Shown here piece after piece: positions 7,214 to 15,522 of a DNA stretch of 17,902 nucleotides; position 1 is the stretch's first letter, and every line of letters starts with the position of its first letter. Source of the stretch: JAJNNC01 sp038232695 (GTDB lineage Bacteria > Bacteroidota > Bacteroidia > Cytophagales > Cyclobacteriaceae). Position numbers and translations under genes: made by a program. The stretch is taken from positions 1 through 17,902 of the forward strand of contig JBBSNI010000073.1 of assembly GCA_038232695.1 (NCBI GenBank), in the 5' to 3' direction. Below the pieces are notes generated by a model that made no database searches, had not been told where the DNA came from, and was given only the letters and a program-made list of their open reading frames with translations.

Positions 7214-7450
7214 TTATTTGGGAAGTTGCCTGATAAGCAGCAGGATAGACCCTACCAATGCCAGCGACACAAACAGGATGGTAAGATAAGGAAAACGGGT
7301 GCCCGTGCGCTGGTCCAGCTTAAAACCGCCCCAGGCGGCCAGCCCGATGGCAGCCGCTATCTGAAAGGCCAGTCCCGAATACTTTGCGTAAGTATTAAAT
7401 GGATCTGGATTGACTTTCTTCTTCCTCGGTGGTTGGTTCTGTGGTGTCAT
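7214..7450 (-). CDS. atpZ: AtpZ/AtpI-like small membrane protein
   Basis: 78 residues from ATG at 7450; a TTG ten codons earlier is possible but extends deeper into the bactofilin gene. A basic start (PPRKKKVNPDPF) is followed by two membrane helices (residues about 22-41 and 52-71) with the AtpZ/AtpI-family pattern YSGLAFQIAAAIGLAAWGG..LD..TGT. In other bacteria AtpZ/AtpI assist F-type ATP synthase assembly or act as Mg2+/Ca2+ channels. The gene normally heads the atp operon after a bactofilin gene. Here it is the last gene of an M23-bactofilin-AtpZ run and no atp gene follows. It overlaps bactofilin by 56 bases, so it is probably translationally coupled. Confidence 0.8.
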   Translation of the reverse strand: MTPQNQPPRKKKVNPDPFNTYAKYSGLAFQIAAAIGLAAWGGFKLDQRTGTRFPYLTILFVSLALVGSILLLIRQLPK

Positions 7451-7859
7451 CAAAAGGAATGGATTCCGGTTCGTTTTCAAAAGAGATGTCGCTTACCGTG
7501 ACGCCCATGCGGCAGGAACCGTTGAAGGCCGCACCGGATTCTACCACCAGCTTGTTGGTGATAATATCGCCGTGGATGACCGCCGTAGGCCGCAGGATCA
7601 GCAGTTCGGATACCTCGATAGAGCCTTGTATCTCGCCGGCGATCTCGGCATTCTGCGCTGCCACAATGCCTTCTACATAAGAGGAATGGCCCAGCGCGAT
7701 CTTAGACTTGCACGTCACATTACCTTTTACATTGCCTTCGATCCTGATATTGCCTACGGTTTCTACGTTGCCTTCTACCGAAGTGCCTTTACCAATGATG
7801 CTGCTGGAGTTGGTGGCTTCGTCTGGTTTCACTTTTTTGTCTTGATTGTTGTTGAACAT
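7395..7859 (-). CDS. bactofilin (polymer-forming cytoskeletal protein)
   Basis: 154 residues, ATG at 7859. Residues about 18-120 form the right-handed beta-helix with glycine/valine repeats: IIGKGTSVEGNVETVGNIRIEGNVKGNV and later GEIQGSIEVSELLILRPTAVIHGDI. Flanks are disordered; the tail is acidic (DDTTEPTTEEEES). Bactofilins self-assemble without nucleotide into filaments at the inner face of the membrane and locate cell-wall enzymes. The M23 peptidase is encoded 16 bases upstream in the same run, a pairing seen in many bacteria, which supports a job in positioning that hydrolase. The 3' end overlaps atpZ. Confidence 0.93.
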   Translation of the reverse strand: MFNNNQDKKVKPDEATNSSSIIGKGTSVEGNVETVGNIRIEGNVKGNVTCKSKIALGHSSYVEGIVAAQNAEIAGEIQGSIEVSELLILRPTAVIHGDIITNKLVVESGAAFNGSCRMGVTVSDISFENEPESIPFDDTTEPTTEEEESQSRSI

Positions 7860-7875
7860 AACACAAAGGTATAAT

Positions 7876-8790
7876 TTAAAATGATATAAACTCTTCCGGG
7901 TTCACGGGGTTTCCGTTGTACCAAAGCTCAAAGTGCAGGTGCGGGCCGCTGGTCAGCTCTCCGGTGTCCCCGATGATGGCGATCACATCGCCTGCGTTGA
8001 CAAACTCGCCCTCTTTTTTGAGCAGGCTGGAGTTGTGCTTGTAGATAGAGATCACGTTGCTGCGGTGCTGTACAGCTACCACGTATCCTGCATCCTGCGT
8101 CCAGGAAGCCATGATCACCGTACCATCAGCCACACTCTTGATAGGCTCATTCTTTTTGGAGACCACATCTACCCCATAATGGTTCGTCCGGGTGCTGTAA
8201 GGAGCAGAGATGATCCCGGAGATAGGCGCAAAGAAAAACAGCTCGTCCAGCAGATTGGGCGCTGCGCCGCTGCTGACGGTCAGCGTTTCTACCCCTTCTT
8301 CTTCAAACTCCTGCCGGAACTGTGCATCTACCGCCAACGCTTCGGAAACCTTTCCCTGATCTTCCTTGCCTTCGGAACGCCGGCCAGCCTGCCCGCCCGG
8401 CAGGTCACCTGTTTTACGATTGCTGGCGTGGGCAAGATAATACGATTCATTATCATTAGCAGGCTCTCCCATCACAATGCCCTGGAAGGAAGCAATAAAA
8501 TCTTTTTCTTTTTGCACCTGGTGTTCGAGGGAATCCACTGCCAGGGAAAGCGCTACCAGCTTCCGGTCGGCTTCTGCCTGCAGATAACGGGGGTCAAACC
8601 ATTGCCTGAGTAAAGTATTGACCAGAAACAAACTGATAACCAGCATCAGGATACAGGCGGTAATGACAAAAAGACTTAACTTTGCATAGGTGAAGGTAAA
8701 AGTCGATTTCTCGGCAAAGTCCTCTTCGTTGCGCACGATCAGGAGGTAGCGGGCCGTCAGACGGCTGGAAAATGTTTTTCTGGTTTTCAA
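7876..8790 (-). CDS. membrane-anchored M23 family metallopeptidase
   Basis: 304 residues. A short cytoplasmic start leads to one membrane helix (about 39-60), a coiled coil (about 70-105), a low-complexity linker, and a C-terminal LytM domain from about 188. The zinc and catalytic residues are present: His204 and Asp208 in NHYGVDVV, His251 in YKHN, and His284/His286 in GPHLHFELW. Intact motifs imply an active endopeptidase cutting peptidoglycan cross-bridges in the periplasm. The start is TTG at 8790; no in-frame ATG precedes the membrane helix. It is first in a run with bactofilin and atpZ and divergent from porW. The linker carries an in-frame GC-rich mini-palindrome (8388-8404). Confidence 0.92.
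   Translation of the reverse strand: MKTRKTFSSRLTARYLLIVRNEEDFAEKSTFTFTYAKLSLFVITACILMLVISLFLVNTLLRQWFDPRYLQAEADRKLVALSLAVDSLEHQVQKEKDFIASFQGIVMGEPANDNESYYLAHASNRKTGDLPGGQAGRRSEGKEDQGKVSEALAVDAQFRQEFEEEGVETLTVSSGAAPNLLDELFFFAPISGIISAPYSTRTNHYGVDVVSKKNEPIKSVADGTVIMASWTQDAGYVVAVQHRSNVISIYKHNSSLLKKEGEFVNAGDVIAIIGDTGELTSGPHLHFELWYNGNPVNPEEFISF
8388..8404. repeat. GC-rich mini-palindrome inside the M23 linker
   Basis: CCTGCC, five bases, then GGCAGG: a perfect 6-bp hairpin in a much more GC-rich patch than its surroundings. On the coding strand it encodes residues 129-135 (DLPGGQA) of the disordered linker. It looks like a short mobile palindrome tolerated in frame between the coiled coil and the peptidase domain. 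Confidence 0.45.
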
Positions 8791-8818
8791 AACGCAATGT
8801 TTATGGTTGCAATGGAAA

Positions 8819-8826
8819 CAAAAGTA
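8819..8826 (-). promoter_or_regulatory. candidate -7 box (TACTTTTG) for the M23-bactofilin-atpZ operon
   Basis: On the minus strand TACTTTTG matches TAnnTTTG exactly, 29 bases upstream of the TTG start at 8790. I could not find a good TTTG element at the right distance upstream, so support is partial. Confidence 0.4.
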
Positions 8827-8840
8827 ATTATTAAAATATA

Positions 8841-8870
8841 TTTGCCTCCACGTGTGCTATCATAATTTTG
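8841..8870 (+). promoter_or_regulatory. Bacteroidota-type promoter for porW (TTTG-N18-TAATTTTG)
   Basis: TTTG at 8841-8844 and TAATTTTG at 8863-8870 match both consensus elements with an 18-base gap. Transcription would begin near 8877, some 37 bases before the TTG start at 8914. A second TAnnTTTG match, TAGCTTTG, lies at 8883-8890 but lacks a -33 partner. Confidence 0.6.
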
Positions 8871-8913
8871 TGTCTGTGTCGTTAGCTTTGGTATAAATCT
8901 AAATATTAATTAT

Positions 8914-11535
8914 TTGAAGGTAAAAGTTTTTTCCAAATATTACATAGGGTGCGGGCTTTGTTTGCTGCTCTTTTTGTATGCCTGTGCGCCTGAGCGCAAT
9001 GGTATGGTGGCCAGCGTCTATCATAATACGACGGCGCGGTACAATGCCTATTTCTATGCTAATTTGCGCATGGAAGAGATTCAGAAAGCCGTATTGGAAA
9101 GCCAGCAGAACAACTTCAACCGCATTCTACCTATTTTTCCGCAAACAGACACAGCCCTGGTCAGCAGCCTGAACACCCAGATAGAAGATTGTATCAAAAA
9201 AGCCTCTGTGGCCATAGAGCGGCACCCCAACAGCCAGTGGGCAGACGATAGCTATATCCTGATCGGACAATGCAGACTCTACCGGCAGAATTTTTCGGAC
9301 GCTGTAAAAACCTTCAAATTTGTAAACACACAAAGCGAAAGCGATGAGGCCCGGCACCGGGCACTGATCAAACTGATGCGCACCTTCATTGAATCGCAGG
9401 AGCAAAATAACGCCGTTGCCGTATCGGATTATCTGAAAAAAGAAAAGCTCAGCCGCGCCAACAATGCGCAGTTGCACCTGACACACGCTTATTTGTCTCA
9501 ACTCAACGGTGATTACAGCAATGTGGTAGGCAACCTGCTGGTAGCCGCCCCCCTGCTGCACAACGATGAAGGAAAAGCCCGTGTGTATTATATCATCGGG
9601 CAAATCTACCAGGAACTTGGCTATGATGCCCAGGCCTATAGCAACTATCAGGAGGTCCTCAAAAGCAATCCTGAATATGAACTGTACTTCTACGCCCGCC
9701 TCAACATGGCACAGGTATACGATCTGAGCAAAGGAAAAGACACCAAAAAGATCAGAAAATACTTCAAAAAACTGCTCAAAGACAAGAAGAACCTGGAATA
9801 CAAGGACAAGATATACTACGAAATGGCTTCTTTTGAACAGAAACAGGACAACCTGGAAGAGGCCATAGAACTATATAATCAGTCGGTACAGGCCAGCCTG
9901 AACAACAGCCGACAGAAGGCCTATGCTTACCTGGCGCTGGGCAGGATTTACTACAGCGATTTCCGCAAATACGAACTGGCCAAAGCCTATTACGACAGTA
10001 CCATGAGTGTGTTGCCCGAAGACGAACCCGAATATGAGCAAATTGCACAGCGCCAAAAAGTGCTGGACAACTTTGTCACGCAACTTACTACCATCCAGAC
10101 CCAGGACAGCCTGCTGGCGCTGGCCGCGATGGACTCTTCCAAGCTACAGGCTTTTGTAGACAATATCATACAGCAGGAAGCAGAAGCCCAACGTGTGCAG
10201 GAAAAAGCAGCCCGGAAAAAGACCCGCAAGAATAACAGGAACAACAGTTTTCCTGAAGTAGAGAATGCCTTTGACACGCCACAGCCCCGGGAAGGAGACA
10301 ATAGCAAACAAAGCTGGTATTTTTACAACACTTCGGCCATCAGCACCGGGCGGACGACCTTTGTGAGAAGATGGGGCAACCGGCCGCTGGAAGACAACTG
10401 GCGGCGGTCAGACAAAACGATCGCTGCCAACTTTTCGCAGAATACGCCGGACAGCACCGCAGCTTCGGGGGTTGTCGACGAGTCAGGACTATCTCAGGAA
10501 GAAGCCACCTCGCTTCAAAGGCAGGTGCTGTATGCCGACATTCCGTTCTCCGAAGAGCAGAAGCAGGAAGCCTTGATGCAAATTGAAGAAGCCTATTACA
10601 AGCTGGGTGGCATCTATGATTTTGACCTGAAAGAAAAGCAAAATGCAGCCGAGGCCTTTGAGACCATGTTGTCGCGCTTTCCCGCCTCGGATTACAAGCC
10701 CGAAGTGCTGTACCAGCTTTACCTGATCTACAAAGAACTCAACGATGAGCCCGCTTATACCCGGTACAAAAACCAACTGCTCGAAGAGTTCCCGCAGAGT
10801 CTGTATGCCAAGATCCTCCAAAACCCGAAATACCGGCAGGAGAGCAACCTGGCCAGCGAGCAGATGAAGAAGATATACAAACAGGCGTACAGCCTGTACA
10901 AAAACGGGGAATATAACAAAGCTGAAAAAATGGTCAGCGCCAGCCTCCGGGAGTACCCCGACAACAGCTTTGCCGACAATATGAGCCTGCTGCGTATCCT
11001 GATCATGGGAAAGCTGGAAAGCGCTGCCCAGTACCAACTGGCACTGCAAAACTTCCCGATCAAGTATCCGGAAAGCGAACTGCTGGATTATGCCAGCACC
11101 TTGCTGGAAAATGCCAGGAACTTTAAAGACAAGATCGCTGCCGAAAGAGGCGCCCGGTACCAGCCTGTCTCCAACACCAAACATTCGTTTATTATTCTCT
11201 ACAAAAATGTAAAAAATCTTTCCACGACGCTCTCCAAGGCGGTAGAGGCTTTTAATCAAAAAAACTTCCCCGGTCAAAAACTAACCACTGCCAACCTGAT
11301 GTTAGAAAACGGCAGGGTTATGATTATGGTAGAAGGCTTCCCTGATATGAATGCAGCCAAAACCTACTACCAGCAATTTAACAGTGAAACGTCCCCTTTG
11401 AACGACCTGCCCCACACTACCATCCGGGAGAATGTGCAGGATAACTTTATTATTACCGAAGATAATCTGAACATCCTGTATAAAACCAAGGATGTGGAAA
11501 ATTATCTACGATTTTTTGAAAAGAATTACATGTAA
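8914..11535 (+). CDS. porW: type IX secretion system TPR lipoprotein PorW/SprE
   Basis: 873 residues, matching the PorW/SprE family length. A lipoprotein signal ends at LYAC, with Cys24 as the lipidated residue. TPR-like helical pairs fill about 90-390 (WADDSYILIGQCRLYRQNFSDAV; KARVYYIIGQIYQELGYDAQAY). A charged low-complexity region (about 425-470) leads to a second TPR block (about 560-720), then a conserved C-terminal domain ending NYLRFFEKNYM. PorW/SprE is needed for T9SS secretion and gliding and links the outer-membrane translocon side to the PorLM motor. TTG at 8914 is the start: the next Met lies after the lipobox. A good promoter sits just upstream. Other core T9SS genes are absent from the window, as usual for the scattered T9SS loci. 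Confidence 0.9.
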   Translation: MKVKVFSKYYIGCGLCLLLFLYACAPERNGMVASVYHNTTARYNAYFYANLRMEEIQKAVLESQQNNFNRILPIFPQTDTALVSSLNTQIEDCIKKASVAIERHPNSQWADDSYILIGQCRLYRQNFSDAVKTFKFVNTQSESDEARHRALIKLMRTFIESQEQNNAVAVSDYLKKEKLSRANNAQLHLTHAYLSQLNGDYSNVVGNLLVAAPLLHNDEGKARVYYIIGQIYQELGYDAQAYSNYQEVLKSNPEYELYFYARLNMAQVYDLSKGKDTKKIRKYFKKLLKDKKNLEYKDKIYYEMASFEQKQDNLEEAIELYNQSVQASLNNSRQKAYAYLALGRIYYSDFRKYELAKAYYDSTMSVLPEDEPEYEQIAQRQKVLDNFVTQLTTIQTQDSLLALAAMDSSKLQAFVDNIIQQEAEAQRVQEKAARKKTRKNNRNNSFPEVENAFDTPQPREGDNSKQSWYFYNTSAISTGRTTFVRRWGNRPLEDNWRRSDKTIAANFSQNTPDSTAASGVVDESGLSQEEATSLQRQVLYADIPFSEEQKQEALMQIEEAYYKLGGIYDFDLKEKQNAAEAFETMLSRFPASDYKPEVLYQLYLIYKELNDEPAYTRYKNQLLEEFPQSLYAKILQNPKYRQESNLASEQMKKIYKQAYSLYKNGEYNKAEKMVSASLREYPDNSFADNMSLLRILIMGKLESAAQYQLALQNFPIKYPESELLDYASTLLENARNFKDKIAAERGARYQPVSNTKHSFIILYKNVKNLSTTLSKAVEAFNQKNFPGQKLTTANLMLENGRVMIMVEGFPDMNAAKTYYQQFNSETSPLNDLPHTTIRENVQDNFIITEDNLNILYKTKDVENYLRFFEKNYM

Positions 11536-11574
11536 TTTTACAGGCTTAGTTTTTATATGAACTTTAGTCTGATT

Positions 11575-11607
11575 TTTGCGCACTGCCCTACATTCATCGT
11601 ATGTCTG
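11575..11607 (+). promoter_or_regulatory. weak promoter candidate before the PBP1A gene
   Basis: TTTG at 11575-11578 is followed after 21 bases by TATGTCTG at 11600-11607, one mismatch from TAnnTTTG. It lies in the 145-base gap between porW and the penicillin-binding protein, about 75 bases before the ATG. No terminator is visible in the gap, so read-through from porW is also possible. Confidence 0.3.
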
Positions 11608-11680
11608 GCATAAAAGCAGGCTAAACAGCCCGAAGATCAGGCGATGTACTTTTATCAAGTTATTTTAATACGCAAACCAC

Positions 11681-14047
11681 ATGTCAGAACAAGAACAAGA
11701 ATCCAGGGAAGAACAGCCCGTGGCGTCCCGCAGTAAGCTGTATACGTTTATCGCCGGAGGGCTTTGGGTTGCCTTCATCGCTTTATTTGTGCTTTTTCCA
11801 GTCTATATTTACTCCGTCAGGGTAGACTTGTTTGACTTGTACGGCGGTCTGCCCAGCTTGAAAGCCCTGGAAAACCCTAAAAACGACTTATCTTCCGAAC
11901 TATATTCTGCCGACAATGTGCAGTTGGGTAAATATTACCGGGAAAACAGAAGTCCGGTCGCTTACGAAGACTTGTCTGCTAACCTGGTCAATGCGCTGGT
12001 TGCTACTGAAGATATTCGTTTCACCGAACACAGTGGCATAGACTTTCAGAGCACGGCGCGTGTCCTTTGGGGTATCCTCAAATATGTAGTCACTTTTGGT
12101 GCCAGCGACCTGGAAGGCGGCGGAAGTACCCTTTCGCAGCAAACTGCTAAAAACCTCTATAATACCCGGACGGGCGAAAAAGAAGGCCCGCTGATGAAAA
12201 TTCCCGGCTTACGTATGCTCATCATTAAGACCAAAGAGTGGATCGTCGCCGTGCAATTAGAAAAGTTTTATACCAAAAAAGAGATCCTGGCCATGTATCT
12301 GAATACGGCAGGGTTTAGCAGCAACTCTTACGGGATTAAAGTAGCGGCAAAAACTTTTTTCAATAAGCCTACCTACGATCTGAAGGTAGAAGAAGCTGCG
12401 ACCCTGATCGGTATGCTGCAAGCTTCTACCTACTACAATCCGGCACGCAACCCGGAAAACTCCAGGCGCAGGCGCAACGTCGTGATCAACCAGATGCGTA
12501 AATATGGCTTCGTAGCCAAAAATAACTACGACTCCCTCATCGCCCTTCCCATGACACTGGATTATAAAGTAGACAGCCACGACGAAGGCGCAGCCAGGTA
12601 TTTCCGTGCGGTCGTGGAGCGATGGCTGCTCCAGTGGGCCAACGAACACGGCCACGACCTCTACGAAGATGGACTAAAGATTTATACCACCATCGACAGC
12701 CGGATGCAGCAACATGCCGAAGAAGCCGTCAATACGCATATGAAAGGGCTACAGAAGAAATTTTATGATCACTGGGGCAATGAAGAACCCTGGCGCGACG
12801 AGGAGGGGAATGTGATCAAAGGTTATATCGAAACAGTTGCTAAAAGGTCTAAACGCTACCGCGCTCTGGAAGCAAAATACGGCAAAGGGAACGACTCTGT
12901 TAACGTAGTGATGAATACCCCGGTTCCTATAAAAGTTTTCACCTGGGACAATGAGGCCTATGAAAAAGACACGGTACTAAGTCCTATGGACTCTATCCGG
13001 TACAACCAGAAATTCCTGCACACCGGGTTTATGTCTATGGACCCGCACAACGGTTACATCAAAGCCTGGGTCGGTGGGATCAACTACAGGCATTTTAAAT
13101 ACGACCATGTCAAACAGGGCAGAAGACAGCCTGGCTCTACCTTTAAGCCTTTTGTATATACGGCTGCTATCGACAATGGCTATTCTCCCTGCTACGAAGC
13201 GGTAGATGCACCTGTCACCTTCTCCATTTACAAAGACGGACAGGAAGCTACCTATACGCCTAAAAACACTACAGGAGAATATACCGGCGAGCGTATGACC
13301 ATCCGTAATGCGATGGCGCGGTCTACCAACTCGGTAACTGCCTTTTTGATGAAAAGAATAGGACCTGCTACCGTAGTTGATTATGCCAAAAGAATGGGCA
13401 TACAAAGCCCTATTGAGGCGGTACCAGCTTTGGCATTGGGCGGTGGCGGCGACGTATCTGTCTACGAAATGGTAGGCGCCTACAGCACCTTTGTCAACCA
13501 CGGTACCTGGACAGAGCCTGTCTTTATTACCCGCATTGAAGACAAAGACGGCAACACAGTATACGAACATCCCTCTAACACACGCGAAGCGCTGAGTGAA
13601 GAGACCGCCTACCTGATGCTCTATATGCTGCGGGGCTCTACCGAAGAAACAGGCGGCACTGGCGCAGGTATTCCGGGTGAGTTGAAAAACGGTAACGAGA
13701 TAGGCGCCAAGACAGGTACTACCCAGAACTATTCCGACGGCTGGTTTATGGGTGTAACCGAAGACCTGGTTTCCGGCGTGTGGGTAGGCGGCGACAACCG
13801 GAGTGTTCACTTCAAGACGCTTGCCCTGGGGCAGGGCGCCCGTATGGCGATGCCGGTCTGGGTTGAATACATGAAAAAAATATATGCCGACGACCGGCTC
13901 GATTATGAGAAAAAACCTTTCTCCAGACCTGCTACCCATCTTTCTATAGAGATCGACTGCAACCAGTATAAAGATGAACAAACAGAAGAAGTAGATTCAC
14001 TGATGATGCAGGATACCCTGGAGATCAGCGAAGATGATATATTTTAA
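11681..14047 (+). CDS. class A penicillin-binding protein (PBP1A type)
   Basis: 788 residues, bifunctional peptidoglycan synthase. One membrane helix (about 20-45) anchors it. The GT51 glycosyltransferase domain has the catalytic Glu110 in VATEDIRFTEHSGID and GGSTLSQQTAKNLY (148-160). The transpeptidase domain carries all three motifs: SxxK at Ser486-Lys489 (GSTFKPF), SxN at Ser548-Asn550 (RSTNS), and KTGT at 677-680. It polymerises lipid II and cross-links peptides in the periplasm. A Bacteroidota-style insert lies between the domains (about 360-440). It follows porW and faces the M23-bactofilin run, so wall synthesis and wall cleavage genes flank porW. ATG at 11681 precedes a polar, Glu-rich cytoplasmic tail. 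Confidence 0.95.
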   Translation: MSEQEQESREEQPVASRSKLYTFIAGGLWVAFIALFVLFPVYIYSVRVDLFDLYGGLPSLKALENPKNDLSSELYSADNVQLGKYYRENRSPVAYEDLSANLVNALVATEDIRFTEHSGIDFQSTARVLWGILKYVVTFGASDLEGGGSTLSQQTAKNLYNTRTGEKEGPLMKIPGLRMLIIKTKEWIVAVQLEKFYTKKEILAMYLNTAGFSSNSYGIKVAAKTFFNKPTYDLKVEEAATLIGMLQASTYYNPARNPENSRRRRNVVINQMRKYGFVAKNNYDSLIALPMTLDYKVDSHDEGAARYFRAVVERWLLQWANEHGHDLYEDGLKIYTTIDSRMQQHAEEAVNTHMKGLQKKFYDHWGNEEPWRDEEGNVIKGYIETVAKRSKRYRALEAKYGKGNDSVNVVMNTPVPIKVFTWDNEAYEKDTVLSPMDSIRYNQKFLHTGFMSMDPHNGYIKAWVGGINYRHFKYDHVKQGRRQPGSTFKPFVYTAAIDNGYSPCYEAVDAPVTFSIYKDGQEATYTPKNTTGEYTGERMTIRNAMARSTNSVTAFLMKRIGPATVVDYAKRMGIQSPIEAVPALALGGGGDVSVYEMVGAYSTFVNHGTWTEPVFITRIEDKDGNTVYEHPSNTREALSEETAYLMLYMLRGSTEETGGTGAGIPGELKNGNEIGAKTGTTQNYSDGWFMGVTEDLVSGVWVGGDNRSVHFKTLALGQGARMAMPVWVEYMKKIYADDRLDYEKKPFSRPATHLSIEIDCNQYKDEQTEEVDSLMMQDTLEISEDDIF

Positions 14048-14114
14048 AGCTATCTTACAATTTGGGGCTCTCCTGTTTCAGGAAAAAGAATAAATCTTTA
14101 ACTTGAAAGATTTA

Positions 14115-14702
14115 ATGACTACAGCCAACGTGCAGGAAACTTATACCAAAGACCAGCAACTCATAGAGCAGATCAGGAGCGGCGACGAAAAGAGCATGGT
14201 GCAGGTGTACCAGCTTCATAAAAACGGTTTTATCCACTGGGCGCAGATCAACTATAAAATTGACGAAGCCAGTGCGGCTGATGCTTTTCAGGATGCGGTG
14301 GTGTGTCTGTACAACAACATCACCAAAGGTAAGCTGGAGCATCTGACCAGCTCGCTGAAAACATATCTTTATGCAATTGGTAAAAATGTTGTCAGAAAGA
14401 AATTACAGAAACCCATTCTATTCCACCAGGATGAATTGCAGATCGTTGAAAACCTGCGGGCAGAGCCGGTAGATAGTTTTGCTGAAAACGACCGTCAAAG
14501 ATTTGTAGCCAAACTGATGAATACCATTGGCGAACCTTGTAAAACTATTCTCCAACTTTTTTATTTCAAAGGGTTTACGATGCAGGCCATCGCCAAGGCA
14601 ATGAACTACAAGAATGAAAATGTAGCCAAAACACAAAAGCTCCGGTGCCTGACCAACCTGAAGAACATGGTAAAAGAAAAATTTAGCGGAGACGATTTTT
14701 AG
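14115..14702 (+). CDS. ECF-type sigma-70 family sigma factor
   Basis: 195 residues from ATG at 14115, preferred to a TTG four codons earlier. Region 2 is divergent: LIEQIRSGDEKSMVQVYQLHKNGFIHWA, then DEASAADAFQDAVVCLYNNI, then TSSLKTYLYAIGKNVVRKKL. Region 4 (about 135-190) has the helix-turn-helix PCKTILQLFYFKGFTMQAIAKAMNY and KNENVAKTQKLRCLTNLK. It should recruit RNA polymerase to a specialised regulon. Its stop codon directly abuts the ATG of a one-pass TPR protein, the classic layout of a sigma/anti-sigma pair. Regulon unknown. Confidence 0.9.
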   Translation: MTTANVQETYTKDQQLIEQIRSGDEKSMVQVYQLHKNGFIHWAQINYKIDEASAADAFQDAVVCLYNNITKGKLEHLTSSLKTYLYAIGKNVVRKKLQKPILFHQDELQIVENLRAEPVDSFAENDRQRFVAKLMNTIGEPCKTILQLFYFKGFTMQAIAKAMNYKNENVAKTQKLRCLTNLKNMVKEKFSGDDF

Positions 14703-15431
14703 ATGAGCAAACCAGGAGAATCTCGAAGAGACCAGATAGACCAGTACGTCAATGAGCAGATGGAAGCCGGGGAACTTGCGGATTTTGAGCAGCGTATGCG
14801 CGAAAATGTAGCCCTGGCAGAAAGTGTGCATTTGCACCGCGATGTACAGAAGGGTATGGAGTACTACTTTTTGCAGGGACTTAAACAAGACCTGATCCGG
14901 TCTGATGCTAAAAAGCCAAAAAGTAAACTGCCCACGTACCTGGCTATTGCTGCCACTGTACTGATCATGGCAGGTGCAGGGCTAACTTATTATTTGGAGT
15001 ATGAAAATCGCAGCCCTGAAACCTTGTTTACCGCCTATTTTGAGCCTTACCCCAATATCATTGCGCCTGTCCAGCGGTCAGCTTCCGGGCAACAAGCAGG
15101 AGAAGCTATGCAATTCTACGAAGCCGGTCAGTACGCCCAGGCTATCACTGTCTTCGACCGTTTGATCAGCCAGGAACCTGAAAACGCAGGGCTTACCTTT
15201 TATCGGGGCGTCTGCTACCTGGGCAACAACCAGCCGGAAAAAGCAGCCACAGATTTTCAGACCGTCATACAATCAGAAGACAACCCTTTTCTACAGGCTT
15301 CTCACTGGTACCTGGGTTTGAGCTATCTGAAATTAAGCCATACAGAAGAAGCTAAAAAGCATCTTGCCAAAGTCAGGGCGACGGAAGGAAAATTAGCAGA
15401 TGAGGCCGCCGAAATCCTAAGCGACATTTAA
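14703..15431 (+). CDS. single-pass membrane TPR protein, probable anti-sigma partner
   Basis: 242 residues. The N-terminal cytoplasmic part (1-75) resembles anti-sigma N-domains in its pattern (DQIDQYVNEQMEAGELADFEQRM) but has no Cys/His zinc motif. One membrane helix spans about 77-98 (YLAIAATVLIMAGAGLTYYL). The remainder is periplasmic with TPR units from about 112 on: AMQFYEAGQYAQAITVFDRL, LTFYRGVCYLGNNQPEKAA and SHWYLGLSYLKLSHTEEA. Zero spacing to the sigma gene indicates translational coupling and fixed stoichiometry. The likely job, by inference, is to hold the sigma factor at the membrane and release it when the TPR part senses an envelope signal. Partnering is inferred from position only. 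Confidence 0.75.
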   Translation: MSKPGESRRDQIDQYVNEQMEAGELADFEQRMRENVALAESVHLHRDVQKGMEYYFLQGLKQDLIRSDAKKPKSKLPTYLAIAATVLIMAGAGLTYYLEYENRSPETLFTAYFEPYPNIIAPVQRSASGQQAGEAMQFYEAGQYAQAITVFDRLISQEPENAGLTFYRGVCYLGNNQPEKAATDFQTVIQSEDNPFLQASHWYLGLSYLKLSHTEEAKKHLAKVRATEGKLADEAAEILSDI

Positions 15432-15522
15432 AAATTATAAAGGCGGGGGTTACCTTTCGTCTGTGAGATGTATATACTGATGCATAACACAAATAATATA
15501 TTCATACACCTGTTTTAAACGA

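Noticed and set aside
10489..11277. 262-codon minus-strand ORF inside porW
   Set aside because: Antisense shadow of a conserved lipoprotein gene; no start context, promoter or domain.
12977..13981. 334-codon minus-strand ORF inside the PBP gene
   Set aside because: Antisense to an intact, motif-complete PBP1A; its translation is low in recognisable domains and rich in residues forced by the opposite strand.
14065..14085. Small hairpin TCCTG-TTT-CAGGA after the PBP gene as a terminator
   Set aside because: The stem is five pairs only and is followed by A rather than T residues, so termination in the plus direction is unlikely.
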